Positions 9,172-16,381 are shown, counted from the first letter of the stretch. The stretch is DNA of 32,797 nucleotides from Lysobacteraceae bacterium (GCA_021604725.1 BQJN01000052.1:1-32797); one strand, 5' to 3'. Program-made: numbers and translations. Notes: generated from the sequence alone by a model not told the origin.

Positions 9172-9456
9172 TCGATGATTTCCCACGTGTGGTCGAACCC
9201 GGTCCAACCTGTTGTTATTCAGCAAGGCGTCGAGTTTATCACCCCGTAGGTACGAGAGGTCCCGGTTCCGCCGAGGGCTCACTTTCGCGCAATTGCAACG
9301 AAAACCGGAAGGAGTGACTAGGCTGAGATTGACTGCAGCAACGCCAGATGGGTTTCGTTGGTCGCTAGGGTTCGATGCTGTACTGGCGAATCGTGAAGAA
9401 GCAGCGCCGATCTTCGAGACTCCGGGCCTCCAAAAACGTCATTCGGGCCCTCATTT

Positions 9457-9502
9457 ATCGTCATTCCGGGCCAGGACCCGGAATCCAGAAGCGCGCAGCG
9501 CC
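9457..9502 (+). repeat. REP-like palindromic repeat, left copy
   Basis: The core is the hairpin ATTCCGGG-CCAGGA-CCCGGAAT, followed by CCAGAAGCGCGCAGCGCC. The same unit occurs in opposite orientation at 10298-10343 and differs at two positions: A/T in the loop and C/T in the tail. The two copies flank the lipoprotein gene at 9737-10201. Confidence 0.8.
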
Positions 9503-9585
9503 AATCCAATAAAGTCGATCCATATCGACGGAAGTTGAAGTCGGAAAAGAGCCTGGTCCAAGAACTGTTCCTCCTTCCCTCATCA

Positions 9586-9735
9586 GAGGGTGTTGCAATA
9601 GTCCATCCTGGACTAGCAACACCGCGGAACCCGAGAAGCGCGGTTATCGGGTTCCTTACATTTCAATGGCTTAGGGCCCATCGAAATGAGCGATACATCC
9701 ATGTATCGAGTCGGCTGTGGTTTCGCAACAGCCTC
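9586..9735 (+). repeat. Three-hairpin dispersed element, copy A (with insert)
   Basis: Hairpin 1 (9589-9623) pairs GGTGTTGC with GCAACACC and TAGTCCA with TGGACTA, with an AA bulge between and loop TCC. Hairpin 2 (9691-9708) pairs CGATAC with GTATCG around ATCCAT. Hairpin 3 (9713-9733) pairs GGCTGT with ACAGCC. The 67-nt insert between hairpins 1 and 2 holds two more stems: GGAACCCGA/TCGGGTTCC (9626-9655) and CATTTC..ATGG/CCAT.GAAATG (9659-9688). Copies B and C are at 14106-14189 and 23786-23952. Confidence 0.75.
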
Positions 9736-9736
9736 A

Positions 9737-10201
9737 TCAATCGTTCGGAAATTGCTCTCGGTCTTGGTCGGTGGCCTTGTCGTTGCACTCACCGCGAACC
9801 GTCATCAAGCCCTGAACGACGGTGGTTTGGTCAAGCACGGTATAACCGACTTCGCAGAATCCAGTCTGCTGCAATTGAGCATCCAGCCTGGCTGTCAGCA
9901 TCTGCTCCATACGTTGCTGCATCTCGGCTCGGTCAGGCGCGCCGCGATTCGGGCCCCCGGAGCCTCGGCCGCTGCCGCCGCCGGGTGGTCCATTGCCGCG
10001 ACCACGTCCTCCACGCGGACCGCCCCCACCCCGGCCCTGCGGCTCAAGGGCCAGACTGAACTGCTTGGTGCCATCTTCGCCGATATGTGTCGCAAAGTAC
10101 TCTACGAATTCAGGACGTTTCGGTTCTTTGCTACTGCATGCTGAGGCACATGAAGCCGCAACAATCGGCAGGATGATGAGTTTAAGGGTTGGTGCTTTCA
10201 A
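9737..10201 (-). CDS. Probable Gly/Arg-rich lipoprotein, function unknown
   Basis: 154 residues. The N-terminus (KAPTLKLIILPIVAASCASACSS) looks like a signal peptide with a cysteine suited to lipidation (AASC or ASAC), although neither fits the lipobox perfectly. A short globular part (PEFVEYFATHIGEDGTKQFSL) is followed by a low-complexity Gly/Arg/Pro linker at about residues 55-88. A helical Met/Gln-rich segment (MQQRMEQMLTARLDAQLQQ) and a tail with two cysteines (GFCEV, RGECND) close the protein. The start is TTG, since no in-frame ATG precedes the signal peptide, with a weak AGG 8 nt upstream. I do not recognise the family. Hairpin 3 of repeat copy A sits directly behind the stop codon and could act in termination. 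Inverted REP-like copies flank the whole locus. Confidence 0.65.
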   Translation of the reverse strand: MKAPTLKLIILPIVAASCASACSSKEPKRPEFVEYFATHIGEDGTKQFSLALEPQGRGGGGPRGGRGRGNGPPGGGSGRGSGGPNRGAPDRAEMQQRMEQMLTARLDAQLQQTGFCEVGYTVLDQTTVVQGLMTVRGECNDKATDQDREQFPND

Positions 10202-10297
10202 TGTATTTGCCTGATGTGGACCAGGCCATCAATGTGCCATCGAAGTATGGAAAAAAAATGTGGACGCAGACGGCATCTGCCTGGTTCTATTGTTGAT

Positions 10298-10343
10298 GGC
10301 GCTACGCGCTTCTGGATTCCGGGTCCAGGCCCGGAATGACGAT
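10298..10343 (-). repeat. REP-like palindromic repeat, right copy
   Basis: This is the reverse-complement partner of 9457-9502, matching 44 of 46 positions by eye. The hairpin is ATTCCGGG-TCCAGG/CCTGGA-CCCGGAAT, with the GCGCTACGCGC tail on the left. A head-to-head pair spaced by about 840 bp resembles the paired arrangement of REP/BIME elements. Confidence 0.8.
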
Positions 10344-10384
10344 GGTGTGTGCGGGGCTGATCGTCAGGACGTCAGTACCATGGG

Positions 10385-10439
10385 GGTCTGGTCGTGACGT
10401 TTGATGTTGTCGACACCACAATGTCTGCTAGACCAGACC
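10385..10439. promoter_or_regulatory. Inverted repeat upstream of ureohydrolase operon
   Basis: GGTCTGGTC (10385-10393) and GACCAGACC (10431-10439) are perfect 9-bp inverted arms separated by 37 bp. The right arm lies about 22 bp before a TATACT hexamer at 10461, where a -35 element would be. It could be a paired operator or a looping site; no regulator gene is adjacent. Confidence 0.35.
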
Positions 10440-10550
10440 ACTGCTCACAGTTAGATGGTCTATACTCGGCTCACAAACAAGGCCCAGATTCCGAGGGGAG
10501 GGCCAATGGGGTCGGCGACTGGCCGATGCCAAAAACGGGGAGATAATCTG

Positions 10551-11936
10551 ATGGTGTGGAGTGGCGACCGAGCAGTCAAAGCCTGGGTGGCGTTGTGGCT
10601 AGTTGTTGTGATGTCTTGTCAGGTGATGGCCGAGGCTCCCACGAGTGGTGACGCGTCGTCGAAGTTGGCAAGCCTGGAGGAGGCACAGCAGGAATTTGTC
10701 TCATCCGGCGAAATCCTGACCTATATTCCGGAACGCCAGTGGCAGCATGAGCTGGCAAGCCGAGATATCGATAGCCTGCGTGCCCTGGTCAACGACCTGA
10801 TGACGCTGGCGGCTGAAATGGGCTATGACCCGCAGCGCGACATGGGAGCGATCCCCCTGAATCTGGCCTCCAAACGCTTCAACCAACGCCCACCGACGCC
10901 AGCCCCACTTCGCGATTTTGAGCGAGAACCAGGGCCGTTCGGCGTGCATCGTTACCAGTTTCCCAAGTCGGGCGTGCCAACATTTGCTGGTGCCGATGTT
11001 GCGATATATCCTGAGGATCTGGTCGCGGGCAAGGTCGACGTGGCCTTTGTCGGAGTGCCGAGCAACCAAAGCAGCGGACGACGTGATGCCTCTGCCGCAC
11101 CAGTCGAAATGCGGTCATTGAACACCATCGGTGCTGCTGATTTACAGTCATTGCTCAGGCCGTTGGATGTACTTGCCGTGGTCGACTATGGCAACGTTTA
11201 CCCTGACTGGACCAGCCCGGAACGCAGCGTCAAACACATCTCCGAGATGATGGCCGAGACCGCAGCAACGGGTGCCGTCCCGATGATCATTGGCGGCGAC
11301 ACCTCGATTCTCTATCCCAGCGTTGTTGGGGTCGCACAAGCACATGGAGCCGAGCCAATAGGGCTGCTTCACTTTAGCGCCCACCCCGATGTCGCGGCTG
11401 ATGCCGACCACACCCTGTCAGATAGACGCGCGCTGTACAGACTACTGGACGACGGCATCGTCGAGGGAGAGTCCACCATTGAAGTGGGCCTGCGTGGCCC
11501 CGACGTCACAGTCGAATCGTTGCAGTGGTTGCGGGACCAGGGCGTGCGATATCACACCATGGCCGAAGTGCGGGAGCGCGGTTTCGAAAAGGTCGCCAAG
11601 CGTGTTCTACGCGAGGTCAAACGTGCACCAGACAAATTGTTTTTGTCTATAGACGTCAGCGCCATCACGCCGACGCAGATGATCGCAGCTGGACGCGCGA
11701 GCCCGGGGGGCATGCAGGTCGACCAGCTCGTTCAGCTTGTTCGCACGGTTTGTGCCAGCAAGGTGATCGTCGGATTCGAGATTACGGATCTGGCACCGAT
11801 GATGGATCTATCGAGACTGTCGGTGATGCATGCCAATGCCATCGTCAACGCCTGCCTCGGCGGCATGGCAGTGCGTAAACAAGGCCTTGATGCTGATTAC
11901 ATTCACCCACTGGTACTTGATCATGGCCAAAGATAA
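10551..11936 (+). CDS. Exported ureohydrolase-fold protein with degenerate metal site (predicted pseudoenzyme)
   Basis: 461 residues. A signal peptide (AWVALWLVVVMSCQVMA) and a helical region of about 110 residues are followed by an arginase/agmatinase fold. At least three conserved metal-ligand positions are lost. The GGDHS histidine is T251 (GGDTS). The first Asp of DAHxD is S276 (FSAHPD, where H278 and D280 remain). The SxDxD pair reads S-I-D368-V-S370, and the following DP is T373-P. With half the manganese ligands gone, hydrolysis of a guanidino group is unlikely by family knowledge. Yet the fold, the PGG loop and the length are preserved, with no frameshift, so the gene looks selected rather than decaying. 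GGGGAG lies 8 nt before the ATG. Its 3' end overlaps the intact paralogue by 14 nt, suggesting coupled synthesis. It may be a regulatory or structural partner. Confidence 0.87.
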   Translation: MVWSGDRAVKAWVALWLVVVMSCQVMAEAPTSGDASSKLASLEEAQQEFVSSGEILTYIPERQWQHELASRDIDSLRALVNDLMTLAAEMGYDPQRDMGAIPLNLASKRFNQRPPTPAPLRDFEREPGPFGVHRYQFPKSGVPTFAGADVAIYPEDLVAGKVDVAFVGVPSNQSSGRRDASAAPVEMRSLNTIGAADLQSLLRPLDVLAVVDYGNVYPDWTSPERSVKHISEMMAETAATGAVPMIIGGDTSILYPSVVGVAQAHGAEPIGLLHFSAHPDVAADADHTLSDRRALYRLLDDGIVEGESTIEVGLRGPDVTVESLQWLRDQGVRYHTMAEVRERGFEKVAKRVLREVKRAPDKLFLSIDVSAITPTQMIAAGRASPGGMQVDQLVQLVRTVCASKVIVGFEITDLAPMMDLSRLSVMHANAIVNACLGGMAVRKQGLDADYIHPLVLDHGQR

Positions 11937-13578
11937 GCATTGCGACGTTGTCATCAGCGGCATTCGCGCGCTACGTAGCAGCCTGTCGGCTCTTGGTCTT
12001 GCTTCAGTGATGTCAGTTTGCTGGGCAGAGGACCAAGCCGACGAGAAGAGGCAAGCAATCGACACATCGCATGTGCAGACACCGGAGCATGTGGTCGGCG
12101 AACAGCCCTACCCGTTCGATACCAAAGATCCGCGGGTCGAGGACAAGCCAGCGATTGAGCTGCCCGACGATGTTGCGTCGAAACTTGAGCAACTCACCGA
12201 ACAGGAAATCGAGTTTCTGCAAAGTGGTGATGCTCGTGCATTCACCGGTCCGTTGGAAGATGTTGTTGAGGCACTGAAGGAACGCACACCCGAACAAGTC
12301 AAAGCCTGGGTCAACGCCATGCAGACGATGGTCGCATACAGGCGTTATCAGGAAGGTCGCGATGCCGCAAACATCCCGCTACAAACGCATTCTTCGCAGT
12401 TTAACGCCTGGCGACTAACACGACCCAGGTCGATGGATCCGAAGCGAGAGGCAGGTCCTATCGCCTTGGGTCGCTACGATGGCGATGGTGGGCCGCCTAC
12501 CTTTGGCGGTTTTCCATTGGCGTTAACCCAGCAGGACCTGCTTGAAGGTGAGGTCGATGTGGCCATACTGGGTGCGCCGCTGAACCTTGGTTCAGGCTGG
12601 CGCGACTCAGGCGAGCGCGCCACCGTTGAGCTTCGCATGTTCGGCTGGGCAATCGGCGGCAACGATCAATACGTGCAAGTCGACGCCGGGGAAGTATTGA
12701 GTGTGGTGGACTACGGCGATGTTGCCGTTGATAACGACAGCACCGAGCGCTCAATGCAGCACATTCGAGAGGTAGTTCGAGAGATCGTTGCTGCCGGAGT
12801 CGTGCCGTTTATTGTTGGCGGCGATCATTCGCTTGAGTATCCAAACGTTGCCGCGTTGGCGGATGTTTATGGCAAGGAAAAGGTGTCAGTGATCCACTTC
12901 GATTCGCACTACGATGCCTGGTGGGGAGGCAGCCACTTGATCAGCCATGGCTACCCGGTATACCGCTTGATCAACGAGGGCCATGTCCGGGCGGCGGATT
13001 ACATTCAGGTTGGTTTGCGTTCGCGCGGGCCGGACAAGTCGGGTTTCGAATGGATGCGCGAACAAGGCATGCGCTATCACACAATGGCGGAAATCGAGCA
13101 TCGCGGCTGGCCGGCTGTTCTCGATCGAGTGATTGCGGAGGCCAGTGCGGAAGGTCGCAAGTTGCATATCTCTTTCGACATCGACGTCATCGACCCAGCC
13201 TTTACGCCAGCCACCGGCACGCCAGTCCCGGGTGGTTTGACCATGCGCGAATCGATTCTGATAGTGCGCAGGCTATGCGCCGAGTCCAATGTCGTTGGCT
13301 TTGACCTGGTCGAGCTGCACCCGGCGTTGGACCCGACCTACAAAACCACCTTGAACAGCGCTTACATCATCAAGGCCTGCCTGACCGGTCTTGCCATGAA
13401 CCGGGAGGGCTTGACCGACCCGCATTACCTCAGTCCGTTGTCAGCCGAACATGCAATCGACAACTACTATGGCGATCAGCAGCGCTATCTGGATGCGACT
13501 GCAGCTGAGGAGGCAGCCGATGAGGAGAAAGCTGCATCTGACCAGGGTGAGTCAAACGGCGAAGGCGATTCAGAATGA
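11923..13578 (+). CDS. Exported ureohydrolase (arginase/agmatinase superfamily), metal site intact
   Basis: 551 residues. An N-terminal hydrophobic stretch (LSALGLASVMSVCWA) predicts export. An extension of about 150 mostly helical residues (LTEQEIEFLQSGD, RTPEQVKAWVNAMQTM) precedes the catalytic fold. All six binuclear-metal ligands are present: H302 in GGDHS, D327, H329 and D331 in HFDSHYDAW, and D419 and D421 in SFDIDVIDP. TGTPVPGG is the standard loop. The acidic tail (about residues 525-551) is low complexity. Agmatinases, arginases and guanidine hydrolases are normally cytosolic and about 300-390 residues, so the export signal and extension are unusual. The substrate cannot be assigned; GSGWRDSGERATVELR replaces the usual agmatinase segment. 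I chose the ATG at 11923 because it overlaps the upstream stop and precedes the signal peptide. Confidence 0.87.
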   Translation: MAKDKHCDVVISGIRALRSSLSALGLASVMSVCWAEDQADEKRQAIDTSHVQTPEHVVGEQPYPFDTKDPRVEDKPAIELPDDVASKLEQLTEQEIEFLQSGDARAFTGPLEDVVEALKERTPEQVKAWVNAMQTMVAYRRYQEGRDAANIPLQTHSSQFNAWRLTRPRSMDPKREAGPIALGRYDGDGGPPTFGGFPLALTQQDLLEGEVDVAILGAPLNLGSGWRDSGERATVELRMFGWAIGGNDQYVQVDAGEVLSVVDYGDVAVDNDSTERSMQHIREVVREIVAAGVVPFIVGGDHSLEYPNVAALADVYGKEKVSVIHFDSHYDAWWGGSHLISHGYPVYRLINEGHVRAADYIQVGLRSRGPDKSGFEWMREQGMRYHTMAEIEHRGWPAVLDRVIAEASAEGRKLHISFDIDVIDPAFTPATGTPVPGGLTMRESILIVRRLCAESNVVGFDLVELHPALDPTYKTTLNSAYIIKACLTGLAMNREGLTDPHYLSPLSAEHAIDNYYGDQQRYLDATAAEEAADEEKAASDQGESNGEGDSE

Positions 13579-13626
13579 GGAAGCGGCCCTCGTAGTCGGG
13601 CAGCAATCGAGAACGATTTTTCGCCC

Positions 13627-13654
13627 AAAAAAAATGGCCCGAGTGACTCGGGCC
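13627..13654 (-). terminator. Rho-independent terminator of the DUF3185-like gene
   Basis: Read on the minus strand, GGCCCGAG-TCA-CTCGGGCC is a perfect 8-bp stem followed by A and eight T. It lies about 50 bp after the stop at 13702. On the plus strand the hairpin has no T tract, so it is weaker for the ureohydrolase operon. Confidence 0.9.
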
Positions 13655-13701
13655 GAAGTGCGGGGGAGAGGGGAAGCATGGGGGTTTTACGCCCCGTAAT
13701 T

Positions 13702-13899
13702 TCATTTGCGTACCAGCATGATCACGCCGAGCAAGGCTGAGATGCCACCGCCCACCAGATACAGCATGGTCTCGTCGGAGAAGCGACCGGTCAGCGCTTC
13801 AGAGACCTCTTCGACGGGCGCGTTACTGGCGTTGAAACCAACCAACAGCAATACAACGCCGACCGCCAACAACACCATCGCCAACATTTTCTTGTTCAT
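13702..13899 (-). CDS. DUF3185-like small membrane protein
   Basis: 65 residues with two hydrophobic helices, MLAMVLLAVGVVLLLVGFNAS near the start and TMLYLVGGGISALLGVIML near the end. They are joined by a polar loop, APVEEVSEALTGRFSDE. The order N-K-helix-GxNAS-VS…TGxxSDxTM-helix is that of the DUF3185 family of two-helix inner-membrane proteins, whose role is unknown. GGAGG lies 10 nt before the ATG and 7 nt before an adjacent GTG (13902), so GTG could be the real start and add one residue. A strong terminator follows, so the gene is probably transcribed alone. Confidence 0.85.
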   Translation of the reverse strand: MNKKMLAMVLLAVGVVLLLVGFNASNAPVEEVSEALTGRFSDETMLYLVGGGISALLGVIMLVRK

Positions 13900-14203
13900 C
13901 ACCTGAGTTCCTCCAGTATTTGGTCTATTTCAGTCAACGCATGCTGTGTTGACCCTTACCGAGAGAAGTGCAAGAGACGTGCCAGGCCGGAAATGGCGAA
14001 AAATGGTGAGATAACTGGCGCGAGCGCGGCATAATTTGCCGTGAGTGGACAAATTTGCCGATGGGCGGTGGTGTTACTCGAGTGCAGCCGACAAATGTCT
14101 ACGCAGAGGCTGTTGCGCAACTACAGCCTCGCGCGATACATGGACGTTTCGTGTGTTGCTAGCCCAGCACGGGCTATTGCAACACCCTCCGCATGGGGTT
14201 GGG
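13900..14203. other. Intergenic region, about 300 bp
   Basis: The half nearest 13900 is the leader of the DUF3185-like gene. Nothing else is recognisable up to about 14105. Repeat copy B occupies 14106-14189 and ends 14 bp before the stop codon of the low-complexity protein gene. Confidence 0.6.
14106..14189 (-). repeat. Three-hairpin dispersed element, copy B (compact)
   Basis: This is in reverse orientation to copies A and C. Hairpin 1 (14153-14185) pairs GTGTTGC with GCAACAC and TAGCCC with GGGCTA. Copies A and C have TAGTCC with GGACTA, so both sides changed together. Hairpin 2 (14134-14151) has one mismatch. Hairpin 3 (14106-14130) pairs GAGGCTGT with ACAGCCTC. Only about 1 nt separates hairpins 1 and 2, so this copy lacks the insert found in A and C. 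Confidence 0.75.
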
Positions 14204-16225
14204 TTATTGAAAAACTTCCGGAGTACAGTACCTGCGGATCGTTTCGGTTCGAGCCATGGTGTCGGGGGATGTGCTGCCCACCGAATAGCTATTCCCTGCT
14301 CGAGATATTTTGTGGTGCGGTACCCAGCCTTCGAGCCTTAAATCTAAATTTTTCCTGACAAACCAGTCGCTGTACGCGGCGGCTGTTTTTGTTGCCCAAT
14401 CTTTTTGCGCCGCTCCGCTAGAACCCGGTCCGCCTATCAGGGCATAAATCCCAAACATGTGAGAAACGTAAGAAAGGTGGCACTGAGCCGGCGCGTTGGG
14501 CGAAGTGCGCATAGACGAAGCGAAGTTGGCATCAAAGTTGAAGCTTGGGTTCTGCATCATCTGCAGGCGAACCTCTTCAGACTGCTCAGTCAACACTTCG
14601 GCTTCCAGGCATCGCTTTGGTCGCTGACAAGCGGGTGCAACGCGATCCAGGTAAGCCTGATAGTCCGCCTTCTCGGCTGCCGACAACTCATAGCCTTCGC
14701 CTTGCTTGATGATATTGAAGGCAATCATCGCCGTGTAAACGAAATTCGGACAGCTTTCCCTCGCCCCTTTGCGCAGGCACATCTTGCCAAAGCGGACCGC
14801 ATCGGATTTGGGCTCGGTGGCCAACAGCGACTGCCAGGCTTTCAGGTTGTCCTTGATCGCAATCAGCGCTTGCTCCGAGGTCACCGTGGCCGGGTGCACA
14901 ATTGAGGTGGCTGGTCTGGTCGCTGGCGTGCCCACAGGTGGCGTTGAATTGGTACCTCCGGCCGAGCGGGGTTGGGACGTAGATGATGTGGAAGAAGGTC
15001 GATTCGTGCTCGACGCAGGTGCAGCTTGTGATGCACCGGACGATGAGCTCGGCCGCGAGGCGCTGGACGAGGGACGTGATGAAGTCGACGGCGGTCGACC
15101 GCTACTGGACTTGGAACTTGTCGAGGACGACGACGGCGGCCGGCTGCTGCTGGACGAGGGTCGTGTCGAACTGGACGATGAGCTCGGTCGTGTTGAGCTG
15201 GACGAAGACCGCGATGAGCTCGACGATGACGACGGCGGCCGGCTACTGCTGGACGAGGGTCGTGTCGAACTGGACGACGAGTTCGGCCGTGTTGAGCTGG
15301 ACGAAGACCGCGATGAGCTCGACGATGATGACGGCGGTCGGCTGCTGCTGGACGAGGGTCGTGTCGAACTGGACGATGAGCTCGGTCGTGGTGAGCTGGA
15401 CGAAGACCGCGATGAGCTCGACGATGAGGGCGGTCGGCTGCTGTTGGACGAGGGTCGTGTCGAATTCGACGACGAGCTTGGTCGTGATGAGTTGGACGAC
15501 GGTCGTGACGAGCTCGATGATGACGGTGGACGACTGCTTGACGATGGACTACTGGTGCTCGATCGAGTTGAGCTCGGAGTGGATGATGAACTACCTGATG
15601 GCGCCAACGTTGGCCCGGAGCCGACGCTTGGCTCGGCCGTCACGCCCGTTGTCACTGACGGTGCCGGTATATACACAGGATCGCTTACTGACTCGCCTTC
15701 TGAGTAGCTCTGACTGCTTTGATATCCGCTTTCCTGCGCATCGTTGTAAGGCTCGTCATAGCCTTCATCGACGACATACTCCTCAGAGTAGGTGTCTTGG
15801 TAGCTGTCCTCTTCGTAATACTCCTCCTCATAGTAGTCGTCTTGGTAGCTATCCTCTTCGTAATACTCCTCCTCGTAGTAGTCGTCTTCGTAGCTGTCTT
15901 CTTCGTAATACTCCTCCTCGTAGTAGTCGTCTTCGTAGCTGTCCTCTTCGTAATACTCTTCCTCATAGTAGTCGTCTTCGTAAGACTCCTCTTCGTAGTA
16001 GTCGTCTTCGTAGCTGTCCTCTTCGTAATAGTCTTCCTCGTAGTAGTCGTCTTCGTAATACTCCTCGTCCTCGTAGCCGTAGTCTTGAGCTAGCAATGGG
16101 CTTTGGAGGGTCGCTGCGAGCAGGATGCAGAGACCGAACTGAACGAATTTTGCTATCGGGCGTGTGCCCACGGGCATGATGGTTGCTTTGGTCTGATCGA
16201 CCAGGCTTGCAGCTGACGATTGCAT
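14204..16225 (-). CDS. Exported low-complexity protein: Tyr/Asp/Glu repeats, Ser/Arg/Pro repeats and a Cys-containing C-terminal domain
   Basis: 673 residues. An N-region of about 25 residues and a hydrophobic core (FVQFGLCILLAATLQSPLLA) form a signal peptide, cleaved near residue 47. Residues 48-162 are almost only Y, E and D in units like EDDYYEEEYYEEDSY. Residues 210-425 are Ser/Arg/Pro-rich with a 33-residue period (TRPSSSSSRPPSSSSSSS and similar). The C-terminal part, from about 450, is globular-looking with six cysteines (MCLRKG, ESCPNF, PACQRPKRCLEAE, QCHLSY, RYCTPEVFQ), which suggests disulfides. GGGG lies 7 nt before the ATG at 16225; the in-frame ATG at 16177 has none. I do not recognise the family. 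The polyanionic stretch could bind cations or basic surfaces and the Ser-rich part could be a wall-spanning or glycosylated stalk; both are inference. It is not frameshifted. Confidence 0.82.
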   Translation of the reverse strand: MQSSAASLVDQTKATIMPVGTRPIAKFVQFGLCILLAATLQSPLLAQDYGYEDEEYYEDDYYEEDYYEEDSYEDDYYEEESYEDDYYEEEYYEEDSYEDDYYEEEYYEEDSYEDDYYEEEYYEEDSYQDDYYEEEYYEEDSYQDTYSEEYVVDEGYDEPYNDAQESGYQSSQSYSEGESVSDPVYIPAPSVTTGVTAEPSVGSGPTLAPSGSSSSTPSSTRSSTSSPSSSSRPPSSSSSSRPSSNSSRPSSSSNSTRPSSNSSRPPSSSSSSRSSSSSPRPSSSSSSTRPSSSSSRPPSSSSSSSRSSSSSTRPNSSSSSTRPSSSSSRPPSSSSSSSRSSSSSTRPSSSSSSTRPSSSSSRPPSSSSTSSKSSSGRPPSTSSRPSSSASRPSSSSGASQAAPASSTNRPSSTSSTSQPRSAGGTNSTPPVGTPATRPATSIVHPATVTSEQALIAIKDNLKAWQSLLATEPKSDAVRFGKMCLRKGARESCPNFVYTAMIAFNIIKQGEGYELSAAEKADYQAYLDRVAPACQRPKRCLEAEVLTEQSEEVRLQMMQNPSFNFDANFASSMRTSPNAPAQCHLSYVSHMFGIYALIGGPGSSGAAQKDWATKTAAAYSDWFVRKNLDLRLEGWVPHHKISRAGNSYSVGSTSPDTMARTETIRRYCTPEVFQ
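15041..15598 (-). repeat. Ser/Arg/Pro-coding tandem repeats, 99-bp period
   Basis: Within the gene at 14204-16225, equivalent points of the unit begin at about 15126, 15225, 15324 and 15423, a constant 99-bp step (33 codons). Sequence-similar but more diverged repeats extend on both sides. The last clean unit is 3 nt shorter. Differences between units are mainly third-position changes, so protein composition is conserved. Confidence 0.8.
15782..16084 (-). repeat. Tyr/Asp/Glu-coding tandem repeats, 45-bp period
   Basis: The plus strand repeats blocks of TCTTCGTAGCTGTCCTC, TTCGTAATACTCC and TCGTAGTAGTCG. Full units recur every 45 bp (15 codons), with shorter 30-bp variants near the signal-peptide end. 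The tract codes residues 48-148 of the exported protein and is likely to vary in length between strains. Confidence 0.8.
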
Positions 16226-16324
16226 GAGCCTTCCCCTGTATTGTCTGAAATTATTGTTGTTTTCGTTCAGGCAACATGCGCGCCGATCGAAAGTCCAAGG
16301 CTAACACACGCCCGATGAAACCAG

Positions 16325-16349
16325 GGAGGCCAGGGGGATTGGCCGACCC
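16325..16349 (+). repeat. Short GGCCAG/TTGGCC hairpin repeat, copy 1
   Basis: GGAGGCCAGGGGGATTGGCCGACCC matches 23418-23442 at 23 of 25 positions. In the other copy GGCCAG and CTGGCC pair perfectly; here one pair becomes G-T. It lies between the low-complexity protein gene and the MipA-like gene. Confidence 0.5.
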
Positions 16350-16381
16350 ACTGATGGCCACGACTGTCGATCGTGTTTATC

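Larger units (their letters stand above)
9172..9736. other. Intergenic region, 565 bp, repeat-bearing
   Basis: There is no convincing gene here. From 9172 to about 9436 I see nothing beyond the upstream region of the VPS10-like gene. A partial repeat (CGTCATTCGGGCC) at 9437-9449 precedes a full REP-like hairpin at 9457-9502. A multi-hairpin element at 9586-9735 ends one base before the stop codon of the lipoprotein gene. Confidence 0.7.
10202..10550. other. Intergenic region, 349 bp, upstream of the ureohydrolase pair
   Basis: No gene is supported. The region holds the right REP-like copy (10298-10343), a long-armed inverted repeat (10385-10439) and a TATACT hexamer (10461-10466) that could be a -10 box without a good -35. 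It ends with the strong ribosome-binding site GGGGAG, 8 nt before the ATG at 10551. An in-frame ATG at 10455 exists but lacks a ribosome-binding site and would precede the signal peptide. Confidence 0.6.

Noticed and set aside
11923..13578. Naming the intact ureohydrolase speB/agmatinase or a guanidine hydrolase
   Set aside because: Metal ligands are shared by the whole superfamily. The substrate-side residues and export signal do not let me choose.
14769..15707. 312-codon open frame on the plus strand, very rich in Asp, Glu, Leu and Arg
   Set aside because: It is the exact antisense of the Ser/Arg/Pro repeats. Ser and Arg codons on one strand read as Asp/Glu/Leu/Arg on the other. It has no ribosome-binding site, and the minus frame has a signal peptide and a sensible C-terminal domain.
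15041..16084. CRISPR-like array
   Set aside because: Repeats are contiguous without unique spacers and lie in frame inside a coding sequence; no cas gene is present.
14983..16179. 398-codon plus-strand frame over both repeat tracts, and a hydrophobic frame at 15719-16093
   Set aside because: Both are antisense by-products of tandem repeats. The apparent membrane helices arise from complementing TAC/GAA/GAT codons.
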